64,000 nt of DNA from Rhizosaccharibacter radicis (GCA_024508355.1 JAMZEJ010000003.1:124001-188000); one strand, 5' to 3'. Counted from the first letter of the stretch, positions 10,878 through 19,603 are shown. Notes: generated by a model from the sequence alone, not told the origin. Numbers and translations are program-made.

Positions 10878-11393
10878 ATGGCCGTTCTCGGCATCGTCGG
10901 CCGATCCGGGAGCGGCAAGACGACGCTGATCGAGTCGCTGTTGCCGGCGCTGCGGGCGGCGGGACTGCGGGTGTCCACGATCAAGCACAGCCATCACGGG
11001 GTCGACCTCGATCCGCCCGGCAAGGACAGCCGGCGCCACCGCGAGGCTGGCGCCGAGGAGGTGCTGCTGGCCACGGCCGATCGCTGGACGCTTCTTCGGG
11101 AGGAGCCGGACGGCCTGCCGCCCCTGCCGCGGCTGCTGGCCAGAATGACACCGGTCGACCTGGTACTGGTGGAAGGATTCGGCCGGTATCCCATCCCGCG
11201 CCTCGAAGTGGTCCGCACCGGGATTCGCGCCGGAAGGAACAAGCGGCCGCTCTGCCTGGACGATGCCTCCATCCTGGCGGTGGCGGCGGACGAGCCTTTC
11301 CAGGGCTGGCCCGGACCGTGGCTTCCGCTGGCGCAGCCGGACCGCATCTGTGGCTGGATTGTCGCGCTGGCGAGGGGTGCTGGGGGCACCTGA
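10878..11393 (+). CDS. mobB: Molybdopterin-guanine dinucleotide biosynthesis protein B
   Basis: P-loop GTP-binding accessory protein for attaching GMP to molybdopterin, 171 residues. It starts with AVLGIVGRSGSGKTTLIESL (Walker A) and has the family motifs TIKHSHH, DSRRHREAGA and LVEGFGRYP. The ATG at 10878 is chosen because the P-loop follows immediately; a GTG at 10800 is also in frame. It lies downstream of pgsA and upstream of a lipoprotein gene, moaD and moaE on the same strand, so this part of the molybdenum cofactor pathway may be transcribed together. Confidence 0.9.
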   Translation: MAVLGIVGRSGSGKTTLIESLLPALRAAGLRVSTIKHSHHGVDLDPPGKDSRRHREAGAEEVLLATADRWTLLREEPDGLPPLPRLLARMTPVDLVLVEGFGRYPIPRLEVVRTGIRAGRNKRPLCLDDASILAVAADEPFQGWPGPWLPLAQPDRICGWIVALARGAGGT

Positions 11394-11466
11394 CTTGTTG
11401 TTGCGACGCACAGGGGGCAAATTCCCGTCCATGGGGCGGCGATTTGGCCGCAGGGGGTTCGGGTTC

Positions 11467-12057
11467 ATGCGTCGCTCATTCCTGGTGGCGCCGGTCAGGC
11501 CGGCGATCTTCATGCTGCCGGTCGTCGTTTCGCTCGGGGGGTGTTCGGGCCTGGGCAAGTTCTTCGGAGATACCGCCACCCTGCCGGGCTGGAACCCGAA
11601 CCATGTCGAGGGCGTGAGCGAGAACCTCCGCCGCGCGCGGGGCCAGACCCCGGCCGAGGTGCCGATCGAGCCGGAAGATGGCAACATGTGGCCGGGACCC
11701 CCGCAGCCGCTGCCGACGCTGGCTGACGTGGCCAAGCGGACCGGCCTGGGGGACAACGGGGCGGGCAACCCGCTCGGCGGCCCGGCGGCCCTCCGCTCCG
11801 GCGGCAGCATGAGCATGGGCGAGCAGAACGCGATCTCCGGCGGCGTGCCCGTGGATAGCGGGTTCGGCGGCGGTGTCGGCCTGGGCGGTGGCGCGGGCGG
11901 CGGCGCCGGCGTGCTGCACGATTCCGTGCCGGACGCTTCGGCGAAGTTCCGGTCCACGGACAAGGGCAGCGACATCGTGATCCCCAACGGGGATGGCACC
12001 AGCACGGTGATCAGCCCGGACGGCAGCGTGAAAACCGTCAAGAGCGCCCCCAAATAG
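11467..12057 (+). CDS. Lipoprotein of unknown function
   Basis: 196 residues with a lipoprotein signal: MRR start, a hydrophobic stretch and the lipobox SLGGC, so Cys26 is the likely lipidated residue. The mature part is Pro/Gly-rich, with a Trp-Pro-Gly-Pro segment, a Gly-rich run at about residues 135-155 and a beta-like C-terminus (VIPNGDGTSTVISPDGSV). I do not recognise a domain; related small lipoproteins appear typical of acetic acid bacteria. The ATG at 11467 is chosen because a CAGGGGG stands upstream and it gives a proper signal sequence. It lies between mobB and moaD, but nothing in it suggests a role in cofactor synthesis. Confidence 0.75.
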   Translation: MRRSFLVAPVRPAIFMLPVVVSLGGCSGLGKFFGDTATLPGWNPNHVEGVSENLRRARGQTPAEVPIEPEDGNMWPGPPQPLPTLADVAKRTGLGDNGAGNPLGGPAALRSGGSMSMGEQNAISGGVPVDSGFGGGVGLGGGAGGGAGVLHDSVPDASAKFRSTDKGSDIVIPNGDGTSTVISPDGSVKTVKSAPK

Positions 12058-12109
12058 GTCTCGACGGCGCGCGGCGCGCGGTCCGGCGGATCAAGGGTGC
12101 GGGCGGCTG

Positions 12110-12370
12110 ATGGGTTCGGTGCATCTGCTCTACTTCGCGTGGCTGCGCGAACAACTCGGCCGCTCGGAGGAACGCCTGGATCTGCCCCCGGAGGTAGACC
12201 GCGTGGACCGGCTGCTGCGATGGCTCCGGCAGCGTGATCCGGCGCTCGACTCGCTGGCCGGCAGCGGCCGGGCGATCCGCGTCGCCGTCAATCAGCGCTT
12301 CGCCCGGGATGGCGATCCGGTGCGCGCCGGCGACGAGGTGGCCTTGTTCCCGCCCGTGACGGGCGGATGA
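12110..12370 (+). CDS. moaD: Molybdopterin synthase small subunit
   Basis: Ubiquitin-like sulfur carrier, 86 residues, ending in the required Gly-Gly (PPVTGG). The C-terminal Gly is thiocarboxylated and hands sulfur to precursor Z within the MoaD-MoaE complex. The segments YFAWLREQLG and AGDEVALFPPVTGG are typical of the family. The partner moaE starts 13 bases after its stop. Confidence 0.93.
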   Translation: MGSVHLLYFAWLREQLGRSEERLDLPPEVDRVDRLLRWLRQRDPALDSLAGSGRAIRVAVNQRFARDGDPVRAGDEVALFPPVTGG

Positions 12371-12383
12371 GGGTCGGCGGACG

Positions 12384-12848
12384 ATGATCCGTGTATCCGT
12401 GCAGGCCGAGCCGTTCGACGCGGCGGCCGAGATCGCCGCGCTGTCCGGCGTCGGCGCGGCCGTCGGTGGCCTCGGTTGCTTCATCGGCCTCGTCCGGGCG
12501 GACGACCGCCCCGGTGAACCGCCCCTCGCCGCCCTGGTGCTGGAACATTATCCCGGCATGAGCGAGTCGATGCTGCGCGAGGTGGCGGAACAGGCCTGCG
12601 CACGCTTTCCCCTGCTCGGCTGCACCGTGATCCACCGGTTCGGGCGGCTGCCCCTGGGCGAGCCCATCGTGCTGGTGCTCGCGGCCAGCCGTCATCGTCA
12701 GGCGGCGCTGGACGCCACCGGCTTCCTGATCGACTGGCTCAAGACCGGAGCACCGTTCTGGAAGCGCGAGGAGCGGACGGACGGCAGCTCCCGCTGGGTG
12801 GAAGCGCGCCCGGCCGACGATCACGCCGCGGCGCGGTGGAAGGACTGA
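12384..12848 (+). CDS. moaE: Molybdopterin synthase catalytic subunit
   Basis: 154 residues. Converts precursor Z (cyclic pyranopterin) to molybdopterin with sulfur from MoaD. It shows the family segments GCFIGLVR (normally G-A-x-x-x-F-x-G-x-V-R), LEHYPGMSE, HRFGRLPLGE, ASRHRQAALDATGFLIDWLK and the C-terminal APFWKREE with the conserved Lys. It lies directly after moaD and is followed by a strong bidirectional hairpin. Confidence 0.94.
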   Translation: MIRVSVQAEPFDAAAEIAALSGVGAAVGGLGCFIGLVRADDRPGEPPLAALVLEHYPGMSESMLREVAEQACARFPLLGCTVIHRFGRLPLGEPIVLVLAASRHRQAALDATGFLIDWLKTGAPFWKREERTDGSSRWVEARPADDHAAARWKD

Positions 12849-12907
12849 CACGACGCCGGCGGGGCGGGGGCCGGAAGGCGAGCCGGCCGCATGGTTCCAA
12901 AGGAAGG

Positions 12908-12940
12908 GCGGCCACCTCTCGGGAGACGAGAGGTGGCCGC
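12908..12940. terminator. Bidirectional terminator hairpin
   Basis: Perfect 13 bp inverted repeat GCGGCCACCTCTC / GAGAGGTGGCCGC with a 7-base loop, between the convergent moaE and manganese catalase genes. No T run follows. Confidence 0.65.
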
Positions 12941-12947
12941 GCCGCCG

Positions 12948-13814
12948 TCAGGGGGCGATCTGCTGTGTTTCGGCGCCGCTGTCGGGCCGCGCCGGGCCCA
13001 GAACCGGCTCCTGACCGAGGGGGCGGTTCTGCACGACGTTGAAGGTCCCCTTGCCGTCGAGGGCGGGCCCCTCCGTCCAGCGTCCGGGCGGCGGGGGCGC
13101 CCCGTCGATGCCCGTCGCGAAGAAGCTGTAGTTGAACTCCTGGTTTTCCTGCGATTGCGGGAAGCTGTTGGGGATCGGCAGCGTGCCGTGGTGGCCGCCC
13201 AGCTCTTCGATCACTGCGAGCCACTGCTGCTGGTGCATGGTGTCGCGTCCGATCAGGAAGCTCCACATGTCCTTCATGCCGGCATCGGTGGTCGCGTTGA
13301 ACAGCCGTACCGCCAACACCCGTCCGGTGGTCTCCGCCGCGACGTTGCAGTACATGTCGGCGGCGAGATTGCCGCTGGCATAGATATGCGACATGTCGAA
13401 CGGCACGCCGTCGCTGTTGGCCGGATAGGCCGCCATGCCGGTCGACAGCAGGTGGCGGTGCAGCATCCCTTCCACGGTGTGGCGGGCACTCGCACCTCCC
13501 ATCACCGCGCCGACGATGCCATCGGCCGCGCCGGTTTCCTGTAGTTCGGTGGGCGCGGTTTCCAGGTTCATCGCCACCGCGGTGGCGAGCATCTCGATAT
13601 GGCCCATTTCCTCGGTGGCCGTGTGCAGCAGCATGTCACGGTATTTCGTGCTCGGTGCGCGGTTGCCCCAGGCCTGGAAGAAATACTGCATGCAGACACG
13701 TATCTCTCCTTCGATGCCGCCGATCGCCTGTTGCAGCATTCGGGCATACACCGGGTCGGGTGTTTCGACGCGAACAGGATATTGCAGCCGCTTGTCGTGG
13801 TAGAGCATCGACAT
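12948..13814 (-). CDS. Manganese catalase
   Basis: Non-haem catalase of the ferritin-like superfamily, 288 residues, converting hydrogen peroxide to water and oxygen at a di-manganese site. By spacing against the Lactiplantibacillus enzyme the ligands are Glu35 (IEGEIR), Glu69 and His72 (ATEEMGHIE), Glu161 (AAETTGR) and His194 (DTMHQQQ). The C-terminal part after ~205 (HGTLPIPNSFPQSQE, Pro-rich tail) matches the extended bacterial form. A GGAGG stands before the ATG. It is encoded on its own, downstream of bioA on the same strand but separated by 164 bases with promoter-like AT-richer sequence. Confidence 0.93.
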   Translation of the reverse strand: MSMLYHDKRLQYPVRVETPDPVYARMLQQAIGGIEGEIRVCMQYFFQAWGNRAPSTKYRDMLLHTATEEMGHIEMLATAVAMNLETAPTELQETGAADGIVGAVMGGASARHTVEGMLHRHLLSTGMAAYPANSDGVPFDMSHIYASGNLAADMYCNVAAETTGRVLAVRLFNATTDAGMKDMWSFLIGRDTMHQQQWLAVIEELGGHHGTLPIPNSFPQSQENQEFNYSFFATGIDGAPPPPGRWTEGPALDGKGTFNVVQNRPLGQEPVLGPARPDSGAETQQIAP

Positions 13815-13978
13815 CCTCCAGGGGAGATCGCATCCCGTTGCCGGGTGCGACCCCCTGTTAGGGGCCGATCATGTTCATGGATATTCACCATGTCGTTGAT
13901 CACGTAATCGTCGACGTTGCTGTAGGAGAATAAACGCGGCACCAGAACGTTCTTAAAATCTCGGCTCGAACCTCGACG

Positions 13979-15214
13979 TCATGCGTTGCCGAGCACACGC
14001 CGAAGCGCCGCCGCCAGGACATCCAGTTCCTCCGGAGCGATCGTGAAAGCCGGCGTCAGATAAAGGATGTTCCGGAACGGGCGCACCCAGACACCTTCGG
14101 CCAGCAGCCTGCGTTTCAAGCCGCGCATGTCCTCGATCCGCTCCAGTTCCACGACGCCGATCGCGCCGCGCACCCGGACATCCACCACGCGCGGAAGGTT
14201 CCGGCAGGCCGCGAGACCTTCGCGCATCCTCGCGCCGATGGCGTCCACCTGCGCCAGCCTGTCTTCCCGCTCGAACAGATCCAGGGAGGCATTGGCGGCG
14301 GCGCAGGCCAGGGCGTTGGCCATGAAGGTCGGCCCGTGCGCCAGCGCATGCGCCGGATCGTCGCTCCAAAACGCCTCGAACACACGGGGACGGGCCACCG
14401 TGGCGGCCAGGGCCATCGTGCCGCCGGTGAGCGCCTTGCTGAGGCAGACGATGTCCGGGACGATCCCGGCCTGCTCGCAGGCGAACATGGTGCCGGTGCG
14501 CCCGAAGCCGGTGAACACCTCGTCCAGGATCAGCAGCAGCCCGTGCCGATCCGCCGCCCGCCGCAGCGCGCGCAGCACGGCGGCGTCGTGGAACAGCATG
14601 CCCCCGGCCCCCTGCACCAGGGGCTCCACCAGGATCGCCGCGCAGCTTCCCGCGTGCGCGGCCAGGAAGGCGTCGAACGCCGCGAGACCCGCCTCGTCGC
14701 GCGGCAGCGGCACCACGTGGTGTTCCGGCAGCACGCCCCGGAACAGGCTGTGCATGCCTTCCTCCGGGTCGCACACCGCCATGGTGCCGAGCGTGTCGCC
14801 ATGATAGCCGCCGGCGAACGCCACCAGCCTGGTCCGCCCGCGCTCGCCGCGATTCAGCCAGAACTGCACCGCCATCTTGATCGCCACTTCCACGGCGACC
14901 GAACCGGAATCGGTGAAGAACACCCGTTCGAGATCGCCGGGCAGCAGCGCGGCCAGTCTCGCCGCCAGCCGTTCCGCGCCCTCGTGCACCAGGCCGCCTA
15001 GCATCACGTGCGGCATCCGCGAAAGCTGCTCGCGCACCGACGCCGCGATATGGGAATGGTTGTAGCCGTGGCAGGCGGTCCACCACGACGCGATGCCGTC
15101 GACGAGCACCCGCCCGTCATCCAGCGTGATCCGGCTGCCTTCCGTTCGCACCGCCCGCAGCGGCGGGTCGGCGGTCTTCATCTGGGTGTAGGGGAGCCAG
15201 AGATGTCGGGTCAT
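13979..15214 (-). CDS. bioA: Adenosylmethionine-8-amino-7-oxononanoate aminotransferase
   Basis: PLP enzyme of biotin synthesis that turns KAPA into DAPA with SAM as amino donor, 411 residues. Visible features are the N-terminal LWLPYTQMK, the cofactor region TDSGSVAVEVAIKMA, GGYHGDT, LILDEVFTGFGRTG and the PLP lysine in CLSKALTGG. The open frame runs another 150 codons upstream, but homology begins at MTRHLWLPYT, so the ATG at 15214 is used. It is transcribed away from bioF across a 673 bp spacer. I see no BioR-type operator (TTATCTATAA-like) in that spacer. Confidence 0.95.
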   Translation of the reverse strand: MTRHLWLPYTQMKTADPPLRAVRTEGSRITLDDGRVLVDGIASWWTACHGYNHSHIAASVREQLSRMPHVMLGGLVHEGAERLAARLAALLPGDLERVFFTDSGSVAVEVAIKMAVQFWLNRGERGRTRLVAFAGGYHGDTLGTMAVCDPEEGMHSLFRGVLPEHHVVPLPRDEAGLAAFDAFLAAHAGSCAAILVEPLVQGAGGMLFHDAAVLRALRRAADRHGLLLILDEVFTGFGRTGTMFACEQAGIVPDIVCLSKALTGGTMALAATVARPRVFEAFWSDDPAHALAHGPTFMANALACAAANASLDLFEREDRLAQVDAIGARMREGLAACRNLPRVVDVRVRGAIGVVELERIEDMRGLKRRLLAEGVWVRPFRNILYLTPAFTIAPEELDVLAAALRRVLGNA

Positions 15215-15887
15215 GCCGCGGAGATGCGCGCGAGGCTCCGGTTTGTCGATGTCGCGGGCATGGCTGCTCCTGCGGATCGTCTTTTCCCGGCGAGCGGAAC
15301 CGCAGTCCGGACGGGGCGGCGACCGAGGCGACGGTTCGACCGCCGCGGGCGGCCGTTCGGGCCGGACCGCGCGGTTCGGCTCACGATGCTGATCCGGTCG
15401 CGGGTTATCCCGACGATCCGGCAATCCGGGGGCGTCGGGCGTCGGGCGACGTGCCTGTGGCCTCCGATGTCGCAGCGGGTCGTCGCGGGGAGCGCCGCGA
15501 TGGTCGGCGGCGGCCCGACGCTCATGGCCCGCTGCCCGCGCTCGCGGCGCCGAGTTCGCTCCACCCCTCGTCGTCCGGCACTTGTCCGGGACGATGCGGT
15601 CGCGCCGACGCGGGAACGAGGTCGCGGCCGCGTCGCTCCAACACCCGCGCGGCCGCGATAGAGGCATGGCGCACGGCGCATGCGGAGCCGCCGGGCCAGC
15701 GTCGCCTCCTGGCCGGGCGCCGGTGCCAGCCGGAGCCGCCGCCGGTCCAGCTCGCGGGAACGACCGTTACGCCCGTCGCCGCCGGCCCCGATCCTCGTTC
15801 GCGGCGGGGATATGACCCGGCCGCGCGGCAGGGGCGGGTCATCGTGCTGTTGACCCGCCACCGGCGCTTCCGGCACCACCTCGCCCC
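15215..15887. other. 673 bp divergent spacer between bioA and bioF
   Basis: Chance open frames on both strands give Arg-rich translations with no motifs. No hairpin with a T run, no BioR box and no clear BirA-type palindrome is visible. Promoters for both biotin transcription units should be here but cannot be placed in this GC-rich stretch. Confidence 0.45.
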
Positions 15888-17099
15888 ATGTCCGGCCTCG
15901 ACCCGTTCTTCCTCCAGACGCTGCACGAGCTGTCGCACGAGCACATCCGCCGGGTGCTGCGGCCGTTGGAGGTCGCGGATGTGCCGCCCGGTCATGTGGG
16001 CCGCGACGGGCGGACGCTGCTCAATCTGAGTGGCAACGATTATCTCGGCCTGAACCGGCACCCGCTGCTGGCGGAACGCGCGGCGGACTGGGGGCGGGCC
16101 CTGGGCACCGGAGCCGGAGCGTCCCGCCTGGTGAGCGGAACCATGGCCGCGCACGGGGCGGTGGAGGACCGGGTCGCGCGCTGGAAGAACACGGAAGCGG
16201 CCCTGTTGTTCGCGTCCGGCTGGCAGCTCAACGCCGCCGTGCTGCCGGCGCTGCTGCGGGCGATGACGCGGGCCGCGGGCGGAGCGGCGCCCTTGTTGTT
16301 CACCGACCGGCTGATCCACGCCAGCCTGCACCAGGGTGCCGCCGCCAGTGGCGTGCGGCAGCACCGTTTCCGCCACAACGATCTGGCCCACCTGTCGCGG
16401 CTGCTGGACGCGCGGGCGGGGGAGCCTGGCCGGCGCCTCATCGTCACCGAAAGCGTGTTCAGCATGGATGGCGACCGGGCCGACCTCGCGGGGCTAAGGG
16501 TTCTGGCCGACCGCCACGACGCCTTCCTGTACGTGGACGAGGCGCATGCGACCGGCGTGCTGGGACCGGCCGGCGCGGGACTGGCGTGCGACGCGGGTGG
16601 CGCCGATCTCGCGATGGGCACCTTCTCCAAGGCGATGGGCGGCTTCGGTGCCTATCTGGCCGGGTCCAGGGCGCTGTGCGATTTCCTGCTCAACACCTGC
16701 TCGGGCTTCATCCACACCACCGCCCTGCCGCCGACCGTGCTCGGCGCCATCGACGCGGCGCTCGATCTGGTGCCGGAGATGGACGCGGAACGTGCACGGT
16801 TGCAGGCGATGGCCGCCCGCCTGCGCGACCGCCTCGCGGGCGAGGGGTTCGAGACCGGCGGGTCCACCACCCAGATCGTGCCCGTGCTGATGCCCAGCGC
16901 CGAGGCGGCGCTGGATGCGACCGCAGCGCTGGAGCAAGACGGGGTGCTGGGGGTGGCGATCCGGCCGCCGACCGTTCCGCCGAACGGCAGCCGGCTGCGC
17001 CTCGCGTTGAGCGCCGTTCACCCGGCGGACGCGCCGGACCTGGCGGTGGATGCGCTCCGCCGCTGGCGCGACGCCCGGCCGAGCATGGCGGCGGCGTGA
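15888..17099 (+). CDS. bioF: 8-amino-7-oxononanoate synthase
   Basis: PLP enzyme condensing pimeloyl-ACP with alanine to KAPA, 403 residues, the usual size. Motifs: NLSGNDYLGLNRHP, GTGAGASRLVSG, ESVFSMDGD, YVDEAHATGVLGPAGAG and the PLP lysine in GTFSKAMGG. It is the first gene of the biotin unit bioF - esterase - bioCD. The esterase start follows after 163 bases. Confidence 0.95.
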   Translation: MSGLDPFFLQTLHELSHEHIRRVLRPLEVADVPPGHVGRDGRTLLNLSGNDYLGLNRHPLLAERAADWGRALGTGAGASRLVSGTMAAHGAVEDRVARWKNTEAALLFASGWQLNAAVLPALLRAMTRAAGGAAPLLFTDRLIHASLHQGAAASGVRQHRFRHNDLAHLSRLLDARAGEPGRRLIVTESVFSMDGDRADLAGLRVLADRHDAFLYVDEAHATGVLGPAGAGLACDAGGADLAMGTFSKAMGGFGAYLAGSRALCDFLLNTCSGFIHTTALPPTVLGAIDAALDLVPEMDAERARLQAMAARLRDRLAGEGFETGGSTTQIVPVLMPSAEAALDATAALEQDGVLGVAIRPPTVPPNGSRLRLALSAVHPADAPDLAVDALRRWRDARPSMAAA

Positions 17100-17262
17100 C
17101 GCCGATGCCGCGCCGCGTTTGCCGCAGGGGCCGCGTACCCCGGGGTCGGGACGCCGGCCCGGGCGGGTCGCTCGCCGGGCCGCCGGGTGGCCCGGTGCAA
17201 CGGTGCGTGGATGCCTGCGGCTTCCCGCCCGCGCCGGAAACTTTCCGCCGGGGGAGCTCGGC

Positions 17263-17958
17263 ATGACCGGGGCGATCGCCATCCTCGCCGTGCCGGGCTG
17301 GAGCTTCGATGGAAGCTTCTGGGGAGCCGTGCGGCAACGGATGCCCGAACGACGCTGGATGTGCGCTGATGCGGACGTGGCCACGGTGCTGTCCGGGACC
17401 GGGGAGCCGGTGGTGGCGGTCGGGCATTCGGCCGGGGTGATGCGTCTGCTGCGGCAGATGCCGCGGGAGGAAGCCAGGGTCGCCGGAAGCGCTGCGGGTG
17501 CCGCTGGGCGATGGCGCGGACTGGTGGCGATCAACGGGTTCGCGCGATTCACCGCCGGACCCGGGTTCCCGGCGGGCGTGCCTCGCCGGATGCTGGACCG
17601 CATGATGGGGCGCCTTCCTGCCGATCCGGAGGCGGTGGTGGCCGACTTCCGACGCCGCTGCGGTGGCGAGGAGGGCGCGGCCGGCCCGATCGATCCCGAT
17701 CGGCTGCTCGCGGAGCTGACCATGCTGCGCGACGACGATCTGCGAAGGGAATGGTGGTCGGCCGGGGTGCCGCGCCTGTCGATCGAAGGTGGTCTCGATC
17801 CGATCGTCGGTGCTTCGCATGCCCGCGAAGCCCTGCCGGGCCTGGGGCCGGACGCTCGCGCGATCCTGCCGGAAGGCGGTCATCTGATGCCCTTGCAGCA
17901 CGCGGACTGGGTCGCCGACCGGCTTCGGGCTTTCCTGTCCGGGCTCGCGGCGTCATGA
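17263..17958 (+). CDS. Alpha/beta hydrolase, probable pimeloyl-ACP methyl ester esterase
   Basis: 231 residues with an alpha/beta hydrolase fold. The likely triad is Ser56 (nucleophile elbow GHSAG), Asp179 (GGLDPI) and His207 (EGGHLMP). The N-terminus AILAVPGWSFDGSFW resembles the oxyanion-hole region of BioH-type esterases. It lies between bioF and bioC-bioD and its stop overlaps the next start (ATGA), so translation is probably coupled. This place in the operon argues that it frees pimeloyl-ACP from its methyl ester, the job of BioH, BioG or BioV elsewhere. It is not a clear orthologue of any named type, so the exact role is an inference from fold and context. Confidence 0.7.
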   Translation: MTGAIAILAVPGWSFDGSFWGAVRQRMPERRWMCADADVATVLSGTGEPVVAVGHSAGVMRLLRQMPREEARVAGSAAGAAGRWRGLVAINGFARFTAGPGFPAGVPRRMLDRMMGRLPADPEAVVADFRRRCGGEEGAAGPIDPDRLLAELTMLRDDDLRREWWSAGVPRLSIEGGLDPIVGASHAREALPGLGPDARAILPEGGHLMPLQHADWVADRLRAFLSGLAAS

Positions 17959-19355
17959 GCCGGCATCGACGGGTCGGCGACGCGTTCGGGGCGGCCGCGG
18001 ACGAGTACGAGAACGCGGCCGTGCTGCAGAAGCTGGTGGCCGAGCAGGTGGCGGACCGCGTCGCCGCGGCGGCCGGTTCGAGCCGCGGGGTGCGCATCCT
18101 GGAGATCGGCTGCGGCACCGGGCTGCTGACCCGCGCGCTGCGGCGGCGGTTGCCGGATGCGCTGCTGGTCGCGACCGACATCAGCGAGGCGATGCTTCGT
18201 CGCTGCCGGTCCGCCTCCGGCGGCGACGAAAACCTGCTGTTCGCAGCCGCCGACGCCGCGTGCCCCCCGATGGCGGGCACCTTCGACGTGGTGTGCGCCA
18301 GCCTCGCGCTGCAATGGGTCGAGGACCTGCCCGGGTGCCTGTCGGCGCTGGCCGCGGCGCTGCGTCCCGGCGGGCGGCTGGTGTTGTCGACCCTGGCCGA
18401 GAACAGCCTTGCCGGATGGCGACGCGCGGCGGCGGCGGAAGGCGTGCGGGCGGGCACGCCCGATTATCCTTCGGCGGCGGCGCTCGAGGCGGCCTGGCCG
18501 GCGGCGGGGGCCGGACGCTGGACGCTCGACACGGTGGCGGTGCCCTATGCCAGCGGGCTCGACTTCCTGCGGTCGTTTCATCGCCTGGGCGCCCATCTGC
18601 CCGCGCCGGCCCTTCGTCCCGCGACCGCGGGAGCGCTGCGGCGCGCGATGCGCCGGTTCGACCAGGCGGGCGCGGTGGCGGACTGGCGGGTGGCCTTGGG
18701 CGAATTCGTTTCCGCGTCGCGTCGCGGCGTGTTCGTGACCGGCACCGATACCGGGATCGGCAAGACGCTGGTGTCCGCCTGTCTGGTGCGGGCGTGGGAC
18801 GCCGAATACTGGAAGCCGATGCAGACCGGTCTCGCGGAAGATCCCGGCGACACCGGCACCGTGGCGGCGCTCGCCGGGTGCACGCCGGAGCGGGTGCACC
18901 CCCCGGCCGTCGAGCTGGCGGCCCCCTTGTCACCGGAAGACGCTGCCCGCGGCGAAAGGGTCGCGCTGCATCCGGAAGCCTTGCGCCTGCCGCCGGGGGG
19001 AGAAGCGCCGCTGGTGGTGGAAGGTGCTGGCGGAGTGCTGGTGCCGGTTGGTGGGCACATGCTCACCGCCCACCTCATCGCCCGGCTCGGCCTGCCGGCG
19101 ATCCTGGTGGCGCGCAGCACGCTCGGCACCATCAACCACACCCTGCTGAGCCTGGAAGCGCTGCGGGCAAGGGGGGTGCGGGTGCTGGGCGTGGTGATGA
19201 ACGGACCACCCTCTGCCAACAACCGCGCGGCGATCGAGCGTCATGGCCGGGTGAGGGTGCTGGCCGAGCTGCCCGAGCTCGCCGAGCGGCCGCCGGGACC
19301 GGACGATGTCGCGCGCTGGGCGGCGCTGCTGCCGCCGCTGGCGGCACTGGCTTGA
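17955..19355 (+). CDS. bioCD: Fused malonyl-ACP methyltransferase / dethiobiotin synthetase (BioC-BioD)
   Basis: One continuous 466-residue frame holding two biotin enzymes. Residues 1 to ~255 are BioC, a SAM methyltransferase that masks malonyl-ACP to start pimelate synthesis (ILEIGCGTGLLTRAL, DISEAML, LALQWVEDL, LRPGGRLVLST). From about residue 258 it is BioD, the ATP-dependent carboxylase that closes the ureido ring: P-loop GTDTGIGKT, WKPMQTG (usually KPVQTG), VEGAGGVLVP, NHTLLSLEALR, GVVMNG. There is no stop or frameshift at the junction (near 18,725). A GTG at 18729 would be a possible internal start, so a separate BioD could also be made. The start overlaps the esterase stop by four bases. 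Confidence 0.9.
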   Translation: MSRHRRVGDAFGAAADEYENAAVLQKLVAEQVADRVAAAAGSSRGVRILEIGCGTGLLTRALRRRLPDALLVATDISEAMLRRCRSASGGDENLLFAAADAACPPMAGTFDVVCASLALQWVEDLPGCLSALAAALRPGGRLVLSTLAENSLAGWRRAAAAEGVRAGTPDYPSAAALEAAWPAAGAGRWTLDTVAVPYASGLDFLRSFHRLGAHLPAPALRPATAGALRRAMRRFDQAGAVADWRVALGEFVSASRRGVFVTGTDTGIGKTLVSACLVRAWDAEYWKPMQTGLAEDPGDTGTVAALAGCTPERVHPPAVELAAPLSPEDAARGERVALHPEALRLPPGGEAPLVVEGAGGVLVPVGGHMLTAHLIARLGLPAILVARSTLGTINHTLLSLEALRARGVRVLGVVMNGPPSANNRAAIERHGRVRVLAELPELAERPPGPDDVARWAALLPPLAALA

Positions 19356-19569
19356 TCGTTCCCTTGAGCATCGACGGGGAACGACGCGGGCCTGCGGCCG
19401 CCTAGGACGCGACGCCCGGGCGCCGGTTCCGGATGCTCCCGAGCAAGAACCGGCGAGACGCGCGGCGTGACCGCTCGGCTCGCCGAAGGAGCCGGTGCGA
19501 CGGGAGCAACGGAGCGTTGCCGGGTCGCACGACTCATGCGCCCCGGCGACGCCCGCCGGCGTGACGGAT

Positions 19570-19603
19570 TTCCCGCCGCGCGCCTCAGGCGCGCGAACGG
19601 GAA
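19570..19603. terminator. Bidirectional terminator hairpin
   Basis: Long imperfect inverted repeat: outer arms TTCCCG / CGGGAA and inner arms CGCGCGCCT / AGGCGCGCG around a single central C. It sits between the convergent bioCD and nuclease-Hint genes, five bases beyond the latter's stop. Confidence 0.6.

Noticed and set aside
15211-15879. 222-codon minus-strand frame in the bioA-bioF spacer
   Set aside because: Arg/Pro-rich, motif-free, overlapping the bioA start, with no ribosome binding site; not supported as a gene.
18729-19355. Independent bioD gene starting at GTG 18729
   Set aside because: No stop codon separates it from bioC and no ribosome binding site is evident; kept as a possible internal start only.
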